A program made the position numbers and the translations under genes. The notes beneath the pieces were generated by a model. It saw only the letters and a program-made list of their open reading frames with translations. It did no database searches and was not told the origin of the DNA. Positions 7,050-11,609 of a stretch of DNA of 11,609 nt are shown piece by piece. This DNA comes from Bacteroidota bacterium (GTDB lineage: Bacteria > Bacteroidota > Bacteroidia > Bacteroidales > Prolixibacteraceae), in contig DAOVTY010000078.1 of assembly GCA_030632865.1 (NCBI GenBank), positions 1 to 11,609 on the forward strand, read 5' to 3'. The stretch's first letter is position 1. Each line of letters opens with the position of its first letter.

Positions 7050-8171
7050 TTAATTTCCCTGCCTAATTTGCTGAAAAGAGATACCTAATGTTTTTTCGTA
7101 AAAATTTAACTGTTTCATTTCTGGTGTAGATACTAAACAAAGCGATATTCCAGTTCTTCCGGCACGCGCGGTTCTTCCACTACGATGGGTATAATATTCA
7201 TCTTTATCGGGCAGTTGGTAATGCACCACAAACGACAGTGCTTCAATATCTAAACCTCTTGCTGCAAGGTCAGTAGCAACTAGCAATCTCAAATTTTTAT
7301 TTTTAAAAGCCCGCATTACTTTGTCGCGTTCTTTTTGCATTAAATCACCATGAATTGCGCCAGCAGCAATATTTTTTGCAACCAGTTGTAAAGACAGTTT
7401 TTTAGCAGTTGCCTTGGTTCTGCAAAAAATTACGCCTCGGTTAGTACCTTCTGTTTTCAAAAATTGCGTTAGCGCATGTAGTTTGTCGCGCTCTTCGCAA
7501 ATAAGATATTGATGTTCAATATTTTTATTCACAACATTTTTACTACTCACCTCAATTCGGGTTGCATCATCAGATAAATGTTCGTTAACAATCTGCTTTA
7601 TTCCATGTGGCATTGTAGCCGAAAAAAGCCATTTATTCTCAGCAGATTTTAAAAAACCAAGAATTTCATCCAGTTCGCTTTTAAAGCCCATACTCAACAT
7701 TTCATCGGCCTCGTCTAAAATTACCGTTTTTACATTGCTCAAATCAACGGCTTTTCTTTTCACCAAATCAATAAGTCTGCCCGGCGTTGCAACAACAATA
7801 TGAGTTGGTCTGTCCAACGCATTAATTTGCATTTCAATCGGGGCTCCACCATACACAGCTTCTGTAAATATTTTTGTTGAATATTTAGTAAACTTAAACA
7901 ACTGTTTTGCAATTTGCTGACCCAATTCACGGGTAGGACAAAGAATTAAACCTTGCACTTTATTTTGCCCCGGGTTAACTTTATGAAGCAGAGGCAAACC
8001 GAAGGCCGCTGTTTTACCAGTACCTGTTTGTGCTTGCCCAACAAGATCGGTGTTCGAATTTATTAATATCGGAATTACTTTATTTTGAATCTCGGTAGGT
8101 GTAATTATACCAAGTTCATCCAATCCCTTCACAAAGTTTTTACTGACTCCCAGTTCCTCAAATTTTTTCAA
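7050..8171 (-). CDS. DEAD-box ATP-dependent RNA helicase, core-only
   Basis: A 373-residue superfamily 2 RNA helicase that uses ATP to unwind short RNA duplexes, probably in ribosome assembly or mRNA decay. All motifs are intact: Q motif (F4, PTEIQ 25-29), motif I AQTGTGKT 47-54, Ia PTREL 79-83, TPGR 129-132, DEAD 153-156, SAT 184-186, motif V ATDLAARGLDI 299-309, and motif VI HRSGRTARAG 329-338. It stops about 35 residues after motif VI, so it lacks the DbpA/CsdA-type RNA-binding tail. The start is a TTG at 8171-8169: an in-frame stop lies at 8186-8184 with no ATG between, and MKKFEELGVS is the usual N-terminus of the family. It is divergent from the RhlE-like gene and convergent with the PAS kinase gene. 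The exact subfamily is uncertain. Confidence 0.93.
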   Translation of the reverse strand: MKKFEELGVSKNFVKGLDELGIITPTEIQNKVIPILINSNTDLVGQAQTGTGKTAAFGLPLLHKVNPGQNKVQGLILCPTRELGQQIAKQLFKFTKYSTKIFTEAVYGGAPIEMQINALDRPTHIVVATPGRLIDLVKRKAVDLSNVKTVILDEADEMLSMGFKSELDEILGFLKSAENKWLFSATMPHGIKQIVNEHLSDDATRIEVSSKNVVNKNIEHQYLICEERDKLHALTQFLKTEGTNRGVIFCRTKATAKKLSLQLVAKNIAAGAIHGDLMQKERDKVMRAFKNKNLRLLVATDLAARGLDIEALSFVVHYQLPDKDEYYTHRSGRTARAGRTGISLCLVSTPEMKQLNFYEKTLGISFQQIRQGN

Positions 8172-8194
8172 AACAATTATTTTTCAATTCGCTG

Positions 8195-8202
8195 CAAAAG
8201 TA
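8195..8202 (-). promoter_or_regulatory. Putative -7 promoter box (TACTTTTG) for the minus-strand helicase
   Basis: Read on the minus strand the sequence is TACTTTTG, an exact match to TAnnTTTG. Initiation some 7 bases downstream would leave a leader of about 15-18 bases before the TTG start at 8171, which supports that start choice. No TTTG is seen at the expected -33 spacing; the nearest CAAA on the plus strand (8232-8235) is too far away. Confidence 0.5.
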
Positions 8203-8242
8203 CTTTTAAATTTCAGAAGTAGAATTTATTTCAAAATTCAAC

Positions 8243-8322
8243 TAATTTTGGCAACATTTACTTAGCATTCAACCCACATTTCATCAAATTCCCAAATATC
8301 TCGAAACAATTACCTTACTTTG
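8243..8322 (+). promoter_or_regulatory. Two candidate -7 boxes for the RhlE-like helicase gene
   Basis: TAATTTTG at 8243-8250 matches TAnnTTTG exactly and would give a leader of about 87 bases. TTACTTTG at 8315-8322 matches seven of eight positions and would give a leader of about 15 bases before the ATG at 8344. Neither has a clear -33 TTTG. With the minus-strand box at 8195-8202, the 172-bp spacer would serve as a divergent promoter region for two helicases. Which box is used cannot be decided from sequence. Confidence 0.4.
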
Positions 8323-8343
8323 TACCTTTATTTATTCATTTAT

Positions 8344-9636
8344 ATGACATTCAAAGAATTACAATTAATAGACCCCATTTTAAGAGCACTAGATGAAGAG
8401 GGTTACACGCAGCCAACTCCTATTCAGGAAAAATCTATTCCCAGTTTACTAAAACGAAAAGATTTACTTGGTTGTGCACAAACAGGGACCGGAAAAACGG
8501 CTGCATTTGCCATTCCAATTTTACAACATATTTACAACGACCATAATCGAGACAAGGGATTTAGAAAAATTAAATCGTTGATTATTACTCCAACCCGCGA
8601 GTTGGCAATACAAATTGAAGAGAGTTTTACGAAATACGGGAAATATACAGGAATAAAAAACACAGTTGTTTTTGGCGGTGTAAAACAAGGTGCACAAACA
8701 GAAGCACTTCGCAGAGGAGTTGATGTTTTGATTGCCACTCCCGGACGACTTCTCGACTTGATGAACCAAGGTTTTATTTCGTTGAAAAATGTTGAGTATT
8801 TTGTTTTAGACGAAGCCGACAGAATGTTGGATATGGGTTTTATACACGATATTAAAAAGGTTATTGCAAAGTTGCCTGCAAAACGACAATCGCTTTTCTT
8901 TTCGGCAACCATGCCGTTAGACATTGTACAACTATCGCATAAAATATTAGGAGGCAACCCCGAAAAAGTAACTATAAAGCCAGAGCAAACAACTGCCGAA
9001 AAAGTAGAGCAGGCAATATATTTTGTTAGCAAACGTAACAAACCAAAATTGCTATCTCATATACTTAAAACCGAAAATTACGAATCTACATTGGTTTTTT
9101 CTCGTACTAAATATGGTGCTGATAAAATTGTCAAGTTTCTAAAAAGGGCAGGAATAATTGCAGAAGCAATTCATGGAAATAAATCACAAGGAGCAAGACA
9201 ACGAGCATTAACTAATTTCAAAAGTGGAGAGACAAAAGTTCTTATTGCAACAGATATTGCTGCTCGTGGAATTGATGTTAAAGAGCTCTCGCTGGTAATA
9301 AATTTCGACCTTCCAAACATTGCAGAAACTTATGTTCACCGAATTGGAAGAACGGGCAGAGCAGATTCAAGCGGTATTGCTTTGTCGTTTTGCGATGTTG
9401 ATGAAAAACCATATTTACGTGATATTCAGAAATTAATTAAACAGAGAATTTCGATTATTGATGACCATCCATTTTTAAAAGATGCAGAAGAAGAATTGTC
9501 TAAAAAACCTGCACAGCAGCAAAAAGAGAGGAGACACCCAAGACAGAAACATAGACATGGGGAAGGCAACAGCAACAATAACTGGCGTCGAAAGCAGAAA
9601 GGAAGCAGTGCGCCTAAACAGCGGCGTTCGAGATAA
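8344..9636 (+). CDS. rhlE: DEAD-box RNA helicase, RhlE-like, with basic C-terminal tail
   Basis: A 430-residue RNA helicase. The ATG at 8344 is chosen over an upstream in-frame TTG at 8320 because MTFKELQLIDPIL is the standard RhlE-type beginning and the TTG overlaps a likely promoter box. Motifs: Q motif (F3, PTPIQ 24-28), motif I AQTGTGKT 45-52, Ia PTRELA 83-88, TPGR 132-135, DEAD 156-159, SAT 187-189, VFSRTK 251-256, motif V ATDIAARGIDV 302-312, motif VI HRIGRTGRA 332-340. Residues 386-430 form a low-complexity tail rich in Lys, Arg, Gln and His (RRHPRQKHRHG, then WRRKQKGSSAPKQRRSR), a probable nonspecific RNA-binding extension. RhlE proteins act in ribosome maturation and cold adaptation. 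No clear terminator follows; 153 bp separate it from trpB. The subfamily symbol is less certain than the helicase call. Confidence 0.92.
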   Translation: MTFKELQLIDPILRALDEEGYTQPTPIQEKSIPSLLKRKDLLGCAQTGTGKTAAFAIPILQHIYNDHNRDKGFRKIKSLIITPTRELAIQIEESFTKYGKYTGIKNTVVFGGVKQGAQTEALRRGVDVLIATPGRLLDLMNQGFISLKNVEYFVLDEADRMLDMGFIHDIKKVIAKLPAKRQSLFFSATMPLDIVQLSHKILGGNPEKVTIKPEQTTAEKVEQAIYFVSKRNKPKLLSHILKTENYESTLVFSRTKYGADKIVKFLKRAGIIAEAIHGNKSQGARQRALTNFKSGETKVLIATDIAARGIDVKELSLVINFDLPNIAETYVHRIGRTGRADSSGIALSFCDVDEKPYLRDIQKLIKQRISIIDDHPFLKDAEEELSKKPAQQQKERRHPRQKHRHGEGNSNNNWRRKQKGSSAPKQRRSR

Positions 9637-9789
9637 AATTATTAGAGAAATATCTACAACATATTTTTCAGTTTATTGATTATACAGAATTAAACAATAA
9701 TTCATGTAAAATTTAAAACAATACTAATTTTATTCGATTAAAAATTTACTCAACACAAAAAATTTACACACTAAATAAATTCAAATAAA

Positions 9790-10995
9790 ATGAAAAATTA
9801 TTTTAAACAATATCCTGATGCCAATGGATTTTTCAAAGAATATGGCGGCGCATTTTTACCTCCCGATTTAATAGAGGAGATGAATAGAATTACCGATGCT
9901 TACCATTCAATCAGTAAATCGCATAATTTTATTTCTGAATTAAGAAGTATTCGAAAACATTTTCAGGGAAGACCAACTCCTGTTTATTTTTGCCAAAATT
10001 TATCGGCTAAATATGGTGGGCGAATTTACCTAAAAAGAGAAGATTTAAACCATACCGGGGCGCATAAACTTAACCATTGCATGGGAGAAGCATTATTAGC
10101 CAAGCATTTGGGGAAAAAGAAACTAATAGCAGAAACCGGAGCGGGTCAACATGGAGTTGCATTGGCAACAGCAGCGGCCTATTTTGGATTGGAATGCGAA
10201 ATACACATGGGTGAAGTTGATATTGCAAAAGAACATCCGAATGTGGTTCGGATGAAAATTTTAGGTGCAACTGTTGTACCGGTAACTCATGGTTTAAAAA
10301 CACTAAAAGAAGCTGTCGATTCAGCATTTGGTGCTTATTTAAAAGACACTGCCACCACTCTTTATTGTATTGGGTCTGTTGTCGGCCCACATCCGTTCCC
10401 AATGATGGTGAGAGACTTTCAGCGTGTTGTAGGTATTGAAGCTCAAGCTCAGTTTTTTGAAATGACAGGAGAGGAACCAGATCATGTTGTAGCATGTGTT
10501 GGTGGAGGAAGTAATGCTATGGGAATTTTTTCGGGTTATATAGAGAACAAAGAAGTTAAACTACATGGAGTAGAACCAGGTGGAATTTCAAATAAAAAAG
10601 GTGATCATGCAAGCACACTAACTTATGGAAAACCAGGTGTTTTACACGGTTTTAAAAGTTATCTTTTACAAGACGAAAAAGGAGAACCAGATCCGGTATA
10701 TTCTGTAGCCAGTGGATTAGATTACCCGTCTGTTGGCCCGGAACACAGTATGCTAAAAGACATGGAAAGAGTAAATTACGAAGTGGCAAATGACGAAGAA
10801 ACTATAGATGCCTTTTTTGAATTGAGTCGTTTGGAAGGAATTATTCCTGCTTTAGAAAGTGCTCATGCTGTTGCTTATGCAATGAAATTGGCTACGAAGA
10901 ATCCACAAAAATCAATTCTAATTAATTTAAGTGGAAGAGGAGACAAAGATCTCGACTTTGTTGTAGATACATACGGTCTTCCAGAAGATAGGTAA
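9790..10995 (+). CDS. trpB: Tryptophan synthase beta chain
   Basis: A 401-residue PLP enzyme that joins indole and L-serine to make L-tryptophan. The PLP-binding Lys93 lies in REDLNHTGAHK (83-93), the catalytic Glu115 in AETGAGQHG (114-122), the phosphate-binding loop GGGSN is at 238-242, GLDYPSVGPEH at 309-319 holds the Asp311 that contacts substrate, and Ser381 in LSGRGDKD matches the residue contacting the pyridine nitrogen. Length is normal. The communication (COMM) region differs from common TrpB: DIAKEHPNVVRM at 144-155 and THGLKTLKEAVD at 166-177, where canonical proteins usually have ERQALNVFRM and SGSRTLKDA. No trpA or other trp gene lies within the window, before or after, and the 153-bp leader shows no Trp-codon leader peptide. 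It may be a second, stand-alone TrpB that works without TrpA or with a distant partner. Confidence 0.95.
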   Translation: MKNYFKQYPDANGFFKEYGGAFLPPDLIEEMNRITDAYHSISKSHNFISELRSIRKHFQGRPTPVYFCQNLSAKYGGRIYLKREDLNHTGAHKLNHCMGEALLAKHLGKKKLIAETGAGQHGVALATAAAYFGLECEIHMGEVDIAKEHPNVVRMKILGATVVPVTHGLKTLKEAVDSAFGAYLKDTATTLYCIGSVVGPHPFPMMVRDFQRVVGIEAQAQFFEMTGEEPDHVVACVGGGSNAMGIFSGYIENKEVKLHGVEPGGISNKKGDHASTLTYGKPGVLHGFKSYLLQDEKGEPDPVYSVASGLDYPSVGPEHSMLKDMERVNYEVANDEETIDAFFELSRLEGIIPALESAHAVAYAMKLATKNPQKSILINLSGRGDKDLDFVVDTYGLPEDR

Positions 10996-11009
10996 TGATA
11001 TAATGTAAT

Positions 11010-11046
11010 CATAGGGATGAAAACTTTATTGTTTTTTATCCCTATG
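11010..11046 (+). terminator. Strong hairpin after trpB, probable terminator
   Basis: CATAGGGAT (11010-11018) pairs perfectly with ATCCCTATG (11038-11046). The inner arm continues with AAAAC (11020-11024) against GTTTT (11031-11035) after a small bulge, closing a TTTATT loop. It starts 15 bases after the trpB stop. Only a short AATTTT follows the stem, so it may terminate imperfectly or act mainly as a 3'-end stabiliser. Its symmetry allows formation from either strand. Confidence 0.65.
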
Positions 11047-11053
11047 AATTTTC

Positions 11054-11100
11054 AGGAGTAAAAATATGGGAATACCATAGCAACCCGATAACTAACCGGG
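11054..11100 (+). promoter_or_regulatory. Structured leader with Shine-Dalgarno-like site and 4-codon mini-ORF
   Basis: AGGAG at 11054-11058 stands seven bases before an ATG (11066) that opens only ATG-GGA-ATA-CCA-TAG, ending at 11080. That ATG lies in a small hairpin (TATGG 11065-11069 with CCATA 11075-11079). A second hairpin (CCCG 11084-11087 with CGGG 11097-11100) ends three bases before the ATG of the pentapeptide-repeat gene. The elements are seen; a regulatory role (translation control of the downstream gene) is a guess, and stems this short can occur by chance. Confidence 0.3.
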
Positions 11101-11103
11101 AAA

Positions 11104-11609
11104 ATGAGAAAAACATACATTCACGATCAAAAATTCAGCAATCAAAATTTTACAGAGAAACAGTTACAAATATGCGAATACGAAAACTGTACTTTCAAAA
11201 ATTGCAATTTTGCTGAAACCAATTTGTCTAACTTTAATTTTGAAGAGTGTGTTTTTATAGAGTGCGATTTAAGCAATGCAAAAACTACAAACACAGCCTT
11301 TAAAAATGTGGAGTTTGAAAGATGCAAATTAATTGGATTGCAATTTGATGCATGCAATCCCTTTCTATTGCAATTCAGGTTTATTAGCTGCCAGTTAAAT
11401 CTATCTAACTTTTATCAGCTAAAAATAAAAAATACATACTTTAAAGAGTGTAGTTTGCACGAAGTAGATTTTACCGAAACCGATTTATCGGGATCAATAT
11501 TTAACAATTGTGATTTTACCGGAGCAATATTTGGAAATACTAATCTAGAAAAAACAGACTTTCAAACTTCAATTAACTTTTCAATCGACGCAGAAACAAA
11601 CAGAATAAA
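11104..11609 (+). CDS. Pentapeptide-repeat protein, 3' end cut by window
   Basis: An open frame of 168 codons runs from the ATG at 11104 to the window edge with no stop. The protein is built of pentapeptide units A(D/N)LXX-like with F or L at the centre every five residues: CTFKNCNFAETNLSNFNFEE (29-48), CVFIECDLSNA, CKLIGLQFDAC, CSLHEVDFTETDLSGSIF (116-133), CDFTGAIFGNTNLEKTDF (136-153). Such repeats fold into a right-handed quadrilateral beta-helix. The N-terminal MRKTYIHDQKF and the late NFSIDAETNRI segment are typical of a Bacteroidota subfamily of about 190 residues, so perhaps 20-30 residues are missing. Many cysteines (11 in the visible part) occupy repeat positions. The function is unknown; some relatives (Qnr, MfpA, McbG) bind DNA gyrase, but nothing here shows that activity. 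There is no signal peptide, so it is probably cytosolic. Confidence 0.9.
   Translation, partial: MRKTYIHDQKFSNQNFTEKQLQICEYENCTFKNCNFAETNLSNFNFEECVFIECDLSNAKTTNTAFKNVEFERCKLIGLQFDACNPFLLQFRFISCQLNLSNFYQLKIKNTYFKECSLHEVDFTETDLSGSIFNNCDFTGAIFGNTNLEKTDFQTSINFSIDAETNRI

Noticed and set aside
7038..7060. AGGGAA/TTCCCT inverted repeat between the convergent kinase and helicase genes
   Set aside because: It has only six base pairs and an 11-base loop, overlaps the helicase stop codon and has no T-run on either strand. Too weak to call a bidirectional terminator.
9637..9789. Possible attenuator, T-box or Trp leader peptide before trpB
   Set aside because: No run of TGG codons, no T-box motif and no convincing alternative hairpins were seen in the 153 bp. 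The closest promoter-like string, TAATTTTA at 9725-9732, misses the final G of the consensus.

Overview
The window looks like chromosomal DNA of a free-living Bacteroidota bacterium, probably of the Marinilabiliales/Bacteroidales kind. The genus is an inference. The evidence is: AT-rich sequence with A-rich rather than Shine-Dalgarno-rich start regions; a C-terminal type IX secretion (T9SS) sorting domain; a 7TMR-DISM receptor fused to a LuxR-like helix-turn-helix; a small GreA-like protein of a type common in this phylum; and short leaders behind boxes that match the Bacteroidota -7 consensus TAnnTTTG. I see no tRNA, rRNA, CRISPR array, transposase or integrase. No stretch without a gene exceeds 300 bases; the longest are 205-438 and 5158-5384.

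Layout. Positions 1-204 hold the end of pntB (membrane transhydrogenase beta subunit), followed by a heptamer repeat and a strong intrinsic terminator. Positions 439-5157 form a co-oriented block: a 7TM receptor/transcription regulator, a small secreted T9SS-sorted protein, and a 791-residue fibre-like exported protein with 12-residue repeats and a phage-type autoprotease/chaperone-like (Peptidase_G2-like) domain, closed by a terminator at about 5210. Positions 5385-7038 hold a GreA-like protein and a soluble PAS histidine kinase with a cysteine cluster. The kinase gene converges tail to tail with a core-only DEAD-box RNA helicase (minus strand, TTG start). A second, RhlE-like DEAD-box helicase with a basic tail runs divergently from it across 172 bp. 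Then come an unlinked tryptophan synthase beta gene (trpB) with a strong downstream hairpin, and the start of a pentapeptide-repeat protein cut by the window edge.

How the genes may work together. The 439-5157 block is the most system-like part. The receptor could sense an envelope signal and control the adjacent surface or exported proteins; the small protein carries the T9SS signal that the large fibre protein lacks. Linkage is seen in the sequence; joint function is inference. The two helicases plus the GreA-like factor form a loose RNA/transcription housekeeping neighbourhood. trpB has no trpA or other trp gene beside it in this window. Most genes belong to known families; the novelty lies mainly in the fibre locus and a few small signals (heptamer repeat, structured leader, divergent helicase promoters).
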